Below are positions 17,545 through 25,718 of a stretch of 37,782 bases of DNA, piece by piece. Position 1 is the stretch's first letter; each line of letters starts with the position of its first letter. The position numbers and the translations under genes were made by a program. This DNA comes from Pseudomonas pudica (GTDB lineage Bacteria; Pseudomonadota; Gammaproteobacteria; Pseudomonadales; Pseudomonadaceae), in contig NZ_JADLJS010000046.1 in the NCBI RefSeq assembly GCF_015680405.1, positions 1 to 37,782 on the forward strand, given 5' to 3'. Below the pieces are notes generated by a model, which made no database searches, was not told where the DNA came from, and saw only the letters and a list, made by a program, of their open reading frames with translations.

Positions 17545-18732
17545 TCACTGGGCCAGCGGCAGAACCTGCCAGCGCCCGTCTTGCTGAATCAATTGCCGAT
17601 CACAATCCGCCTCGAGAGCAGCACTCAACGGCTGGCCAGGCAGGGCCTGGACCACACGCTGGCCCTCGTTGCGCAACTGGCAGACTTGCTGCCAGAGGGC
17701 CGCGTCGCCACTGTCCGGCATCCAGATGCCGCCAGTTGGCAATACGACCTCCGCTCGCCCCAGTGTGACCAGGGTCTTCAAATCCGTGGAGAAACCAGTG
17801 GCCGGGCGTGCCCGGCCAAAGTCGGCGCCGATGTCGTCATAGCGCCCGCCCTGGGCGATCGATTGACCTTCGCCCGGCACGAACACGGCGAACACCACGC
17901 CAGTGTGATAGTGGTAACCGCGCAGCTCGCCGAGGTCGAAGTACAGCGGCAGGTCCGGGAAGCGCGACGCCAGGCGATCGGCGATCGCCAGCAGGTCGTC
18001 CAGCGCCGCCAGCACACTGGCCGGGGCACGGCCCAGGCGCACGCGGGCTTCGGCCAGCACTTCGCGGCCACCGCACAGCTCGACCAGCGCGCGCAGCATG
18101 TTGCCCAGGTCCTTCGGCAGGTCGGCGGTCAGCACCTGAACTTCATCCACGGCCTTGCGCTGCAGGGCGTCGAACAGCTGTTGCTCGACCGCGCCGGACA
18201 GGCCGGCAGCACGAGCCAGGCCGCGGTAGATACCGACGTGGCCCAGGTCCATGTGCACATCTGGCACATCGGTAAGTTGCAGCGTGGCGAGCATCAGGCT
18301 GATGACTTCGACATCGCTGGTGGGGCTGGCATCGCCATACAGCTCGGCACCCAGCTGGATCGGGCTGCGCGAGGTGGACAGGGCACGCGGCTGGGCGTGC
18401 AGCACGCTGCCGGCATAGCACAGGCGGCTCGGGCCTTCACGACGCAGGGTGTGGGCATCGATGCGCGCCACCTGCGGGGTGAAGTCGGCGCGGAAGCCCA
18501 TCAGGCGGCCCGACTGCGGGTCCACTACCTTGAAGGTGCGCTGATCCAGGTCCTGGCCGGCGCCGGTGAGCAGCGACTCCAGGTACTCGATATGCGGGGT
18601 GACGACCAGTTCGTAGCCCCAACTCTGGAACAGGTCCAACACCTGGCGGCGCGCGATTTCGATGCGCGCAGCCTCAGGTGGCAGTACTTCCTCGATGCCA
18701 TCTGGCAGCAGCCAGCGGTCTACCGTTGCCAT
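17545..18732 (-). CDS. hisZ: ATP phosphoribosyltransferase regulatory subunit HisZ
   Basis: A 395-residue paralogue of histidyl-tRNA synthetase that forms a hetero-octamer with short-form HisG in the first step of histidine synthesis. The class II synthetase fold is recognisable (LLPDGIEEVLPPEAARIEIARRQVLDLFQSWGYELVVTPHIEY; GLMGFRADFTPQVARI; QLGAELYG), while the HisRS anticodon-binding domain and full catalytic motifs are absent, as expected for HisZ. The ATG at 18732 (MATVDRW) has GAGGGG upstream. The upstream extension of that frame is judged non-genic. Its presence implies that the genome encodes the short HisG. It forms an operon with purA. Confidence 0.95.
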   Translation of the reverse strand: MATVDRWLLPDGIEEVLPPEAARIEIARRQVLDLFQSWGYELVVTPHIEYLESLLTGAGQDLDQRTFKVVDPQSGRLMGFRADFTPQVARIDAHTLRREGPSRLCYAGSVLHAQPRALSTSRSPIQLGAELYGDASPTSDVEVISLMLATLQLTDVPDVHMDLGHVGIYRGLARAAGLSGAVEQQLFDALQRKAVDEVQVLTADLPKDLGNMLRALVELCGGREVLAEARVRLGRAPASVLAALDDLLAIADRLASRFPDLPLYFDLGELRGYHYHTGVVFAVFVPGEGQSIAQGGRYDDIGADFGRARPATGFSTDLKTLVTLGRAEVVLPTGGIWMPDSGDAALWQQVCQLRNEGQRVVQALPGQPLSAALEADCDRQLIQQDGRWQVLPLAQ

Positions 18733-18853
18733 TACGCCATTTCCCCTCTGGTCCGGGCGGCTTGCCAGCAGGCGAGCCGTCAGTAAAGCCGGTATCGCGC
18801 ACAGCAGCGGGCAGCACTGATCCCAGCGCAGCCACCGTACCCGACACCCTCGA

Positions 18854-18882
18854 ATTGCCTTGCGACCTGACCAAACCGTCAA
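18854..18882 (-). promoter_or_regulatory. Candidate promoter of hisZ-purA
   Basis: On the minus strand TTGACG (18882-18877), a 17-nt spacer and GGCAAT (18859-18854): a good -35 with a poor -10. An inverted repeat AAACCG-8 nt-CGGTTT (18873-18892) overlaps the -35. The 301-nt gap 18733-19033 holds only this and the two hairpins after hflC. I see no yjeT (DUF2065) gene there. Confidence 0.35.
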
Positions 18883-18913
18883 CTGGCGGTTTGCCAATCA
18901 ACCATGCAGACGC

Positions 18914-18938
18914 AAAAAAGCCGGGAAATTTCCCGGCT
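18914..18938 (-). terminator. Intrinsic terminator after hflC
   Basis: A 20-nt perfect palindrome, AGCCGGGAAA and its complement (18919-18938), is followed on the minus strand by a run of T (18919-18914). It ends the nnrD...hflC cluster before the hisZ promoter. Confidence 0.85.
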
Positions 18939-18972
18939 GCCTCATCATACACCCCTTTTCATTCAGGATGCA

Positions 18973-19003
18973 CCCCGCCTGGTGTTTTAGCTGCCAGGCG
19001 GGG
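18973..19003 (-). other. Second GC-rich hairpin after hflC
   Basis: CCCCGCCTGG (18973-18982), an 11-nt loop and CCAGGCGGGG (18994-19003) form a perfect 10-bp stem 30 nt past the hflC stop. It lacks a T-run, so it may stabilise the 3' end rather than terminate. Confidence 0.55.
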
Positions 19004-19033
19004 CGCCGCTGCATGAGAATCAGGGCTTGAGCA

Positions 19034-19903
19034 TCACGGCCTGCTCTTGTCCAGGAAGCGGAAGAACTCGTTCTTCGGGTCCAGGACCAGCACGTCGCTC
19101 TTGCTCGAGAAGCTCTCGCGGTACGCCTGCAGGCTACGGTAGAACGCGTAGAAATCAGGGTCCTGAGTGTAGGCCTTGGCGTAGATGGCGGCCGCCTGGG
19201 CGTCACCGTCACCGCGGGTTTCCTCTGCTTCGCGATAGGCCTCAGCCAGCAATACGCGGCGCTGACGGTCAGCATCGGCACGGATACCTTCAGCCAGCTC
19301 GTTACCCTTGGCGCGGTGCTCGCGGGCTTCACGCTCACGCTCGGTGCTCATGCGGTCAAACACGCTGCGGTTGACTTCCTTCGGCAAGTCGATGGCCTTG
19401 ACGCGCACATCGACCACCTCGATACCCAGCTCTTTGGCGGCCATGCGGTTCAGCGAAGCAGTGATGTCAGCCATCAGCGCGTCACGTTCACCGGAAACCA
19501 CTTCGTGCAGGGTACGTTTACCGAACTGGTCACGCAGGCCACTTTCCAGACGACGCGACAGACGCTCGTCGGCGATCTGCTTCATGCCGGACGTGGCGGT
19601 GTAGAAGCGTTCGGCGTCCTTGACGCGCCACTTGGCGTAAGCGTCGACCATCACCGCTTTCTTCTCCAGGGTCAGGAACCGCTGGGTCGGGGCGTCGAGG
19701 GTCATCAGGCGGGCGTCGAACTTGCGCACCTGGTTCACGTACGGAATCTTCACGTGCATGCCCGGCTGTACATCCGCCTGGACTACCTTACCGAAGCGCA
19801 GCAATACCGCACGCTCGGTCTGGGACACGATGTAGAAGCTGTTCCAGGCCACGATGGCCAGGACAACGGCGGCGATCAGGGCGATCAGCGATCTGTTGCT
19901 CAT
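19034..19903 (-). CDS. hflC: HflC, FtsH protease modulator subunit
   Basis: A 289-residue SPFH/prohibitin-family protein with one N-terminal membrane anchor (LIALIAAVVLAIVAWNSFYIV, about 5-25) and a periplasmic SPFH domain (ERAVLLRFGKVVQADVQPGMHVKIPYVNQV), followed by a Glu/Arg/Ala-rich coiled coil (REREAREHRAKGNELAEGIRA). With HflK it forms the large cage around FtsH and limits its proteolysis. The ATG at 19903 overlaps the hflK stop (TGATG), so synthesis is coupled. It is the last gene of the cluster. Confidence 0.97.
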   Translation of the reverse strand: MSNRSLIALIAAVVLAIVAWNSFYIVSQTERAVLLRFGKVVQADVQPGMHVKIPYVNQVRKFDARLMTLDAPTQRFLTLEKKAVMVDAYAKWRVKDAERFYTATSGMKQIADERLSRRLESGLRDQFGKRTLHEVVSGERDALMADITASLNRMAAKELGIEVVDVRVKAIDLPKEVNRSVFDRMSTEREREAREHRAKGNELAEGIRADADRQRRVLLAEAYREAEETRGDGDAQAAAIYAKAYTQDPDFYAFYRSLQAYRESFSSKSDVLVLDPKNEFFRFLDKSRP

Positions 19904-21084
19904 CAGCGGCTCTCCCTAGTGCGCAGCGGCTGCTGTTGCTGTTGCAGGTCCTGCGCCGCACGGGCGGCCGCATCGTTGACCGATGGCGACACGCCAGTGG
20001 TCGGCGCGGACGGGTTGCGGCTGCCTTCGACCATCTTGTCCAGCGGCAGGTAGAGCAGGTTGTTCTGCCCGTCCTTGGTTGCCACCATGACCTTGCTCGA
20101 ATTGCTGTAGACCTCTTGCATGGTTTCCAGGTACAGGCGCTGACGGGTCACGTCAGGTGCCTTGCGGTACTCGGCGACCAGCTTGGTGAAGCGGTCGGCT
20201 TCACCCTTGGCACGGGCGATGACTTCGTCGCGGTAACCGTTGGCGTCCTCGATGATGCGCTGGGCCTGACCACGGGCTTCCGGCACCACGCCATTGGCGT
20301 AGGACTCGGCCTGGTTGCGGGCACGCTGCTCATCTTCGCGGGCACGGATCACGTCGTCGAAGGCTTCCTGCACTTCACGCGGGGCTGCCGCGCTCTGGAC
20401 GTTGACCTGGGTAACAGTGATACCGGTACGGTAGGTGTCGAGGAAGCGCTGCAGGCGTTCGCGGATATCCACGGCCATCTGCTCGCGGCCTTCGGTGAGC
20501 ACCTGGTCCATCGAGGTGGAACCCACAACGTGGCGCAGGGCACTCTCGGTCGCGTGCTGCAGGCTGACCTCAGGCTGGTCGACGTTGAGCACGAAGTCCT
20601 GCAGGTTGCTGATCTTGTACTGGACGGTCAGCGGCACCTCGACGATGTTCTCGTCTTCGGTCAGCATCTGGCCCTGCTTGGTGTAGGCACGCTCGCGCGT
20701 GACGTTCTCCATGTACTTGCGATCAATTGGCGGGAAGTAGATGTTCAGGCCGGGACCGACCGTCTCATAGTACTTGCCGAAGCGCAGCACCACGGCCTGC
20801 TCCTGCTCGTCGACCACGTACACGGCGCTGTACAGCCAGATTGCAGCCAGCACCGCCAGGCCGATGCCCAGCAGGCCCAGGCCACCGCCCTTGCCGACAT
20901 TGCGGTCACCGCCGCCACGTTTCTTGCCGCTGCCGAACATGCCGTTCAGGCTGTCCTGCAATTTGCGGAAGGCCTCGTCCAGGTCCGGTGGACCTTTCTT
21001 GTCACCACCGCCGCCACCGCCATTACGGCGACCGCCCCAGGGATCCTGATTGTTCGAGTTGCCACCCGGCTCGTTCCAAGCCAT
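19903..21084 (-). CDS. hflK: HflK, FtsH protease modulator subunit
   Basis: A 393-residue partner of HflC. A cytoplasmic Gly/Asn-rich N-terminus (NEPGGNSNNQDPWGGRRNGGGGGG) and a region binding-like DLDEAFRKLQDSLNGMFG precede a membrane segment (GLLGIGLAVLAAIWLYSAVYVV, about 66-88), the SPFH domain (EQAVVLRFGKYYETVGPGLNIYFPP) and a coiled-coil tail ending in Gln-rich QQQQQPLRTRESR. The ATG at 21084 (MAWNEPGG) is preferred because of GGAG 7 nt upstream and the family N-terminus. Two in-frame upstream starts exist. It lies 97 nt after hflX. Confidence 0.97.
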   Translation of the reverse strand: MAWNEPGGNSNNQDPWGGRRNGGGGGGDKKGPPDLDEAFRKLQDSLNGMFGSGKKRGGGDRNVGKGGGLGLLGIGLAVLAAIWLYSAVYVVDEQEQAVVLRFGKYYETVGPGLNIYFPPIDRKYMENVTRERAYTKQGQMLTEDENIVEVPLTVQYKISNLQDFVLNVDQPEVSLQHATESALRHVVGSTSMDQVLTEGREQMAVDIRERLQRFLDTYRTGITVTQVNVQSAAAPREVQEAFDDVIRAREDEQRARNQAESYANGVVPEARGQAQRIIEDANGYRDEVIARAKGEADRFTKLVAEYRKAPDVTRQRLYLETMQEVYSNSSKVMVATKDGQNNLLYLPLDKMVEGSRNPSAPTTGVSPSVNDAAARAAQDLQQQQQPLRTRESR

Positions 21085-21180
21085 AGCGCTCTCCATCTGA
21101 TAAAGCAAAGACGCGCCCACGGCGCGCCGTCCAATGCTACAGAATGCCTGTCACTGCTGCCCGGCGACCTCGACGAGCAT

Positions 21181-22482
21181 TTATTGCAAAGTGTGTTGCT
21201 CGACAAACACTTGCGGCTCCATGCCTTCGCGGCTGACCAGGCGATTCAGTTCGACCATGGGCAGTCGCACGCTCAGCAGGCTGCGCCCTTCTTCATCATG
21301 CTCTTCACTCTGCACGGCACCCAGGGCAAAGAATTGCGCGCGCAAGCGGGCAAAACGCTGCTCCAGACACAGGGTACCGACAAACAGATCATCCCCCAGC
21401 AACTCGGCAATCGCCTGGCCGACCAGCTCCAGGCCACGCCCATCGCGTGCCGATACCCAGACCCGTTCCGGCTTGCCATCGGCATTGCGCTGGATCTGCG
21501 GCTCGACATCTTCGAGCAGGTCGAGTTTGTTATACACCTCGAGGATCGGCAACCCTTCGGCACCAATCTCGCCCAACACCGCCAGCACCTGCTCGATCTG
21601 CTCCATGCGCTCCGGCTCATGGGCGTCGATCACATGCAGCAACAAATCGGAGTTGCTCGACTCTTCGAGCGTAGCCCGAAATGCCTCGACCAGCTTGTGC
21701 GGCAGGTGGCGAATGAAGCCCACGGTATCGGCAAGCACGATCGGCCCCAGGTCGTTCAGCTCGAGCCGGCGCAGGGTCGGGTCGAGAGTGGCGAACAGCT
21801 GGTCGGCGGCATACACCTCGGATTCGGTCAGGGCGTTGAACAGCGTGGACTTGCCGGCGTTTGTATAACCAACCAGCGATACCGACGGGATGTCCGCACG
21901 CTTGCGCCCGCGGCGTGCCTGCTCGCGCTGGCTGCGCACCTTCTCCAGGCGTGACTTGATCTGGCGAATGCGCACCCGCAACAGGCGGCGGTCGGTTTCC
22001 AGCTGGGTTTCACCCGGGCCACGCAGGCCGATACCACCCTTCTGTCGCTCAAGGTGGGTCCAGCCGCGTACCAGCCGCGTGCTCATGTGCTCGAGCTGGG
22101 CCAGTTCGACCTGCAGCTTGCCTTCATGGGTACGCGCCCGTTGGGCGAAGATATCGAGGATCAGCCCGGTACGGTCGAGCACACGACACTCGAACACACG
22201 CTCGAGGTTGCGCTCCTGACTGGGCGTAAGGGTGTGATTGAAAATCACCAGGTCTACCTGTTCGGCATGGACCAGGTCGTGCAACTCTTCGACCTTGCCA
22301 CTGCCAATCAGGTATTTGGCGGAAGGCTGATGCCTTGCCACCGTGACCAGCGAGACGATGTCGGCACCGGCCGACAATGCCAGCTCCTGAAACTCCTGCG
22401 GGTCTTCGCGCGCCTCAGGGTTCTGACCTTCCAAGTGAACGAGCAACGCCCGCTCACCACCACCGTGGCGCTCAAAGAACAA
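21181..22482 (-). CDS. hflX: Ribosome-associated GTPase HflX
   Basis: A 433-residue GTPase that binds 50S subunits and splits or rescues stalled and heat-damaged ribosomes. An N-terminal nucleotide-binding domain leads to the glycine-rich GGIGLRGPGE (149-158), then the G domain with G1 GYTNAGKS (205-212), G3 DTVG (252-255) and G4 NKLD (318-321). The start is TTG at 22482, supported by AGGAG 6 nt upstream and the family N-terminus MFFERHGGGERA. It lies 12 nt after hfq. The name from lambda lysogeny is historical and does not describe the role. Confidence 0.97.
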   Translation of the reverse strand: MFFERHGGGERALLVHLEGQNPEAREDPQEFQELALSAGADIVSLVTVARHQPSAKYLIGSGKVEELHDLVHAEQVDLVIFNHTLTPSQERNLERVFECRVLDRTGLILDIFAQRARTHEGKLQVELAQLEHMSTRLVRGWTHLERQKGGIGLRGPGETQLETDRRLLRVRIRQIKSRLEKVRSQREQARRGRKRADIPSVSLVGYTNAGKSTLFNALTESEVYAADQLFATLDPTLRRLELNDLGPIVLADTVGFIRHLPHKLVEAFRATLEESSNSDLLLHVIDAHEPERMEQIEQVLAVLGEIGAEGLPILEVYNKLDLLEDVEPQIQRNADGKPERVWVSARDGRGLELVGQAIAELLGDDLFVGTLCLEQRFARLRAQFFALGAVQSEEHDEEGRSLLSVRLPMVELNRLVSREGMEPQVFVEQHTLQ

Positions 22483-22494
22483 TGCAGGCTCCTA

Positions 22495-22755
22495 TCAGGC
22501 GTTGCCTGGCTCGCTGTCGCCGTGTTCGGAATCGGACGGGCTTGGCAGACGAACCGGACGGGCAGGAACCACGGTCGAGATGGCGTGCTTGTAGACCATC
22601 TGGCTGACGGTGTTCTTCAGCAGTACCACGAACTGGTCGAAGGACTCGATCGAACCCTGCAGTTTGATGCCGTTGACCAGGTAGATGGATACCGGGACCT
22701 TTTCTTTTCTCAAGGTGTTCAAGTAAGGGTCTTGTAGCGAATGCCCTTTTGACAT
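22495..22755 (-). CDS. hfq: RNA chaperone Hfq
   Basis: An 86-residue Sm-like hexamer subunit that pairs sRNAs with mRNAs. In Pseudomonas it also works with Crc in carbon catabolite repression. Sm1 (VSIYLVNGIKLQGSIESFDQFVVLL) and Sm2 (YKHAISTVVP) are intact, and the proximal-face residues Gln8, Asp9, Asn13 (HSLQDPYLNTLRKE) are present. The short C-terminal tail (RPVRLPSPSDSEHGDSEPGNA) is Ser/Asp/Glu rich. The ATG at 22755 has AGGAG 8 nt upstream. An in-frame ATG three codons earlier lies within the SD spacer and is rejected. The 94-nt AT-rich gap after miaA may hold its own promoter. Confidence 0.98.
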   Translation of the reverse strand: MSKGHSLQDPYLNTLRKEKVPVSIYLVNGIKLQGSIESFDQFVVLLKNTVSQMVYKHAISTVVPARPVRLPSPSDSEHGDSEPGNA

Positions 22756-22849
22756 ATGCCGCACTCCTGTAAGGATAAATAATAGAAAATCAAGAAAATC
22801 GATAAATTAGGCCGCCCCTTCGCAAGAATAGACGGCAATCAGCAGGGAC

Positions 22850-23821
22850 TCAGCTCAATATGGAGATGGCCCCAAGGTATTTCAAGGTGCGGGACAGATT
22901 GTCGCAGGCCAGGCTGTCAAGCCAGTGTACTTCAGGCCAGCCACGCAACCAGGTGAACTGCCGCTTGGCCAGTTGCCTGGTGGCAATGATACCGCGTTCA
23001 CGCATCTCATTCTCAGTCAGCTTGCCGTCCAGGTAATCCCAGACCTGCCGATACCCCACTGCCCGTATAGACGGCAGCCCGGCGTGCAAGTCACTTCTGG
23101 CTCGCAGCGATCGGACCTCATCGACGAAGCCCTGTTCCAGCATCTGTGAAAATCGTAACGCAATTCGCTGATGCAAAATGTGACGATCTGTAGGAGCAAT
23201 CGCCAAACTCGCGACAGTATAGGGCAAATGTCCGCCAGCGCCTGCGTCTGCGCCGCGACTTTCCGCGAATTGACGTTGTCGATGTGCCGTCATGCTCTCG
23301 CCGCTCACCCGGTACACCTCCAACGCCCGGATCAACCGCTGCGGGTCGTTGGGATGGATACGCGCCGCCGACTCAGGGTCAACCTCGGCCAACTGGCGGT
23401 GCAACTCGGCCAGGCCCAGCGCTTCGGCCTGGGCTTCCAGCTCGGCACGCACCGCGGCATCGGCCGCCGGCATGTCGGCCAGGCCATCGATCAACGCCTT
23501 GTAATAGAGCATGGTGCCGCCCACCAGCAACGGGACCTTGCCGCGCGCGGTGATCTCGGCCATGGCCTCCAGGGCATCAGCACGGAACTGCGCAGCCGAA
23601 TAGCTCTCGGCCGGGTCGCGAATGTCGATCAGCCGGTGCGGGTGAGCGGCGAGGATTTCTTTCGACGGCTTGGCCGAACCGATGTCCATGCCGCGGTAGA
23701 CCAGCGCCGAATCGACGCTGATCAGCTCGCACGGCAGTACTTTGGTCAGCTCGATGGCCAGGTCGGTCTTGCCGGCCGCCGTCGGGCCCATCAGGAATAT
23801 TGCAGGGGGCTTGCCGCTCAT
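22850..23821 (-). CDS. miaA: tRNA dimethylallyltransferase
   Basis: A 323-residue MiaA, which adds dimethylallyl to N6 of A37 in tRNAs reading UNN codons. The P-loop GPTAAGKT (12-19), DSALVYRGMDIGSAKPS (substrate aspartate and tRNA-contact loop), VGGTMLYYKAL and the NDPQRLIRALEV helix are all present. The ATG at 23821 gives MSGKPPAIFLMGPT and lies 1 nt after the mutL stop. A longer in-frame extension into mutL is rejected. It forms part of the mutL-miaA-hfq-hflX operon conserved in gammaproteobacteria. Confidence 0.98.
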   Translation of the reverse strand: MSGKPPAIFLMGPTAAGKTDLAIELTKVLPCELISVDSALVYRGMDIGSAKPSKEILAAHPHRLIDIRDPAESYSAAQFRADALEAMAEITARGKVPLLVGGTMLYYKALIDGLADMPAADAAVRAELEAQAEALGLAELHRQLAEVDPESAARIHPNDPQRLIRALEVYRVSGESMTAHRQRQFAESRGADAGAGGHLPYTVASLAIAPTDRHILHQRIALRFSQMLEQGFVDEVRSLRARSDLHAGLPSIRAVGYRQVWDYLDGKLTENEMRERGIIATRQLAKRQFTWLRGWPEVHWLDSLACDNLSRTLKYLGAISILS

Positions 23822-23822
23822 T

Positions 23823-25718
23823 TCATCGACCGCGCAGGAAGAGTTTGTCCAGGTCGTCCAAGCCCATCTGGGTCCAGGTGGGGCGACCATGGTTGCACTG
23901 GCCGCTGCGCTCGGTGTTTTCCATGTCACGCAGCAGGGCGTTCATCTCGGGGATCGCCAGACGCCGGTTGGCGCGCACGGCGCCGTGGCAGGCCATGGTG
24001 CCGAGCAGCTCGTTGAGGTGAGCCTGGATACGGTCGCTGGTGCCGTATTCCATAAGGTCGGCGAGTACATCCTGCACCAGGCGGTTGGCCTCGGCCTGCT
24101 TGAGCAAAGCCGGGATCTGGCGGATGGCCAGGGTCTCGGGGCCCAGGCGCTGCAGTTCGAAGCCCAACCGCTGGAACCACTGCGCGTGCTCTTCGGCGCA
24201 GTCCGCTTCACGCTGGCTCAGGGCCAGGGTCTCGGGAACCAGCAGCGGCTGCCCGCTGAGGCCTTCGCTGGCCATGGCCACCTTCAGGCGCTCGTACATG
24301 ATGCGCTCGTGTGCGGCATGCATGTCTACCAGCACCAGGCCGATGGCGTTCTCGGCCAGGATATAGATGCCCTTGAGCTGCGCCAGCGCGTAACCCAGCG
24401 GGGGAATGTCACCCTGGCTTTCGGGCAACGCCGTCGGCGCCGCGCCTTCATCCAGCGGTTTGTAAAACTCGCGATACACCGCCTGCGCCTCGGCGGCTGG
24501 CAGCGGCTGCGAGGGGCGCGGGGTGTACTGGTACTGGTAACCCGCGCCACTGCCACCACTGGAAAACGACTGCTGCGGGGCTCGCGGCTGCTCGAGCACC
24601 GGTGAGGCCAGGCGCATTTCGCCCTGGGGGCCGAACTCACCGGCCTGCTGGCCCGTGGGGCGGACCACTTCGGGCACGGCAGCAGGCGCCGCCAACTGGT
24701 CTTCCGGGCGCACATCGGCCAGGGCGCGATGCAGGGTGCCATACAGGAAGTCGTGCACCGAGCGCCCCTCGCGGAAACGCACTTCGTGCTTGGTCGGGTG
24801 CACATTGACGTCGACGCCGTTGGGCTCCAGCTCCAGGAACAGCACGAAAGTCGGGTGCCGACCATTGAACAGCACGTCGCGGTAGGCCTGGCGCACGGCG
24901 TGGGCGACCAGCTTGTCGCGCACCGCACGGCCGTTGACGAAGAAATACTGCAGGTCTGCCTGGCTGCGCGAGAAGGTCGGCAGGCCGACCCAGCCCCACA
25001 GGCGCAGGCCATTGCGTTCCACGTCGATCGGCAGCGCCTGCTCCATGAAGCCCGGGCCGCAGATGGCGCCCACCCGCCGCGCACGGGCGGTTTCATCGTG
25101 GGCCTCGTGCAGACTGAGGATGCTCTTGCCGTTGTGGCGCAGGTGGAAGCCGACATCGAAGCGCGCCAGCGCCAGGCGCCGTATCACTTCCTGCAGGTGA
25201 TCGAATTCGGTTTTCTCGGCCTTGAGGAACTTGCGCCGGGCCGGGGTATTGAAGAACAGGTCGCGCACTTCCACCGAAGTACCCACCGGGTGCGCCGCCG
25301 GCTGCACCCGCGGGGTCATGTCGCGGCCTTCGGTTTCCACCTGCCAGGCCTCGGAAGCGCTGGCGGTCCGCGAGGTCAGGGTCAGGCGCGCCACCGAGCT
25401 GATCGAGGCCAGGGCCTCACCACGGAAGCCCAGGCTCAATACCCCTTCCAGGTCTTCCAGCTCGCGGATCTTGCTGGTGGCGTGACGGGCCAGGGCCAGC
25501 GGCAGGTCGTCGGCGGAAATGCCGCTGCCATCGTCACGCACCCGCAGCAGCTTTACGCCGCCCTGCTCCACTTCCACGTCGATACGCCGGGCGCCGGAGT
25601 CCAGGCTGTTCTCCAGCAACTCCTTGGCGACAGATGCCGGCCGCTCGACAACCTCGCCCGCGGCAATCTGGTTGGCCAGCCGCGGGCTGAGCAGCTGGAT
25701 GCGCGAACCGCCACTCAT
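23823..25718 (-). CDS. mutL: DNA mismatch repair protein MutL (endonuclease type)
   Basis: A 631-residue MutL, the mismatch-repair mediator. The N-terminal GHKL ATPase has NSLDSGA, DDGSGI and GFRGEALASI. A variable linker (about 340-440, Gln/Pro/Ser rich) leads to the C-terminal dimerisation domain. That domain carries the metal-binding endonuclease motif as DMHAAHERIMYE (Asp465, His467, Glu471, Glu476), plus ACHGAVRAN and the CNHGRP zinc-site motif (Cys608, His610). The protein is thus predicted to nick DNA itself, as in MutH-lacking bacteria. It overlaps amiB by 4 nt. Confidence 0.97.
   Translation of the reverse strand: MSGGSRIQLLSPRLANQIAAGEVVERPASVAKELLENSLDSGARRIDVEVEQGGVKLLRVRDDGSGISADDLPLALARHATSKIRELEDLEGVLSLGFRGEALASISSVARLTLTSRTASASEAWQVETEGRDMTPRVQPAAHPVGTSVEVRDLFFNTPARRKFLKAEKTEFDHLQEVIRRLALARFDVGFHLRHNGKSILSLHEAHDETARARRVGAICGPGFMEQALPIDVERNGLRLWGWVGLPTFSRSQADLQYFFVNGRAVRDKLVAHAVRQAYRDVLFNGRHPTFVLFLELEPNGVDVNVHPTKHEVRFREGRSVHDFLYGTLHRALADVRPEDQLAAPAAVPEVVRPTGQQAGEFGPQGEMRLASPVLEQPRAPQQSFSSGGSGAGYQYQYTPRPSQPLPAAEAQAVYREFYKPLDEGAAPTALPESQGDIPPLGYALAQLKGIYILAENAIGLVLVDMHAAHERIMYERLKVAMASEGLSGQPLLVPETLALSQREADCAEEHAQWFQRLGFELQRLGPETLAIRQIPALLKQAEANRLVQDVLADLMEYGTSDRIQAHLNELLGTMACHGAVRANRRLAIPEMNALLRDMENTERSGQCNHGRPTWTQMGLDDLDKLFLRGR

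Noticed and set aside
18674..18952. Small minus-strand frame (92 codons) before hisZ, possible yjeT replacement
   Set aside because: It overlaps the start of hisZ, includes terminator sequence, has no membrane segments as DUF2065 would need, and no ribosome-binding site.
19936..21954. A 672-codon plus-strand frame across hflK and hflX
   Set aside because: Spans two conserved genes in antisense and shows only reverse-complement codon composition.
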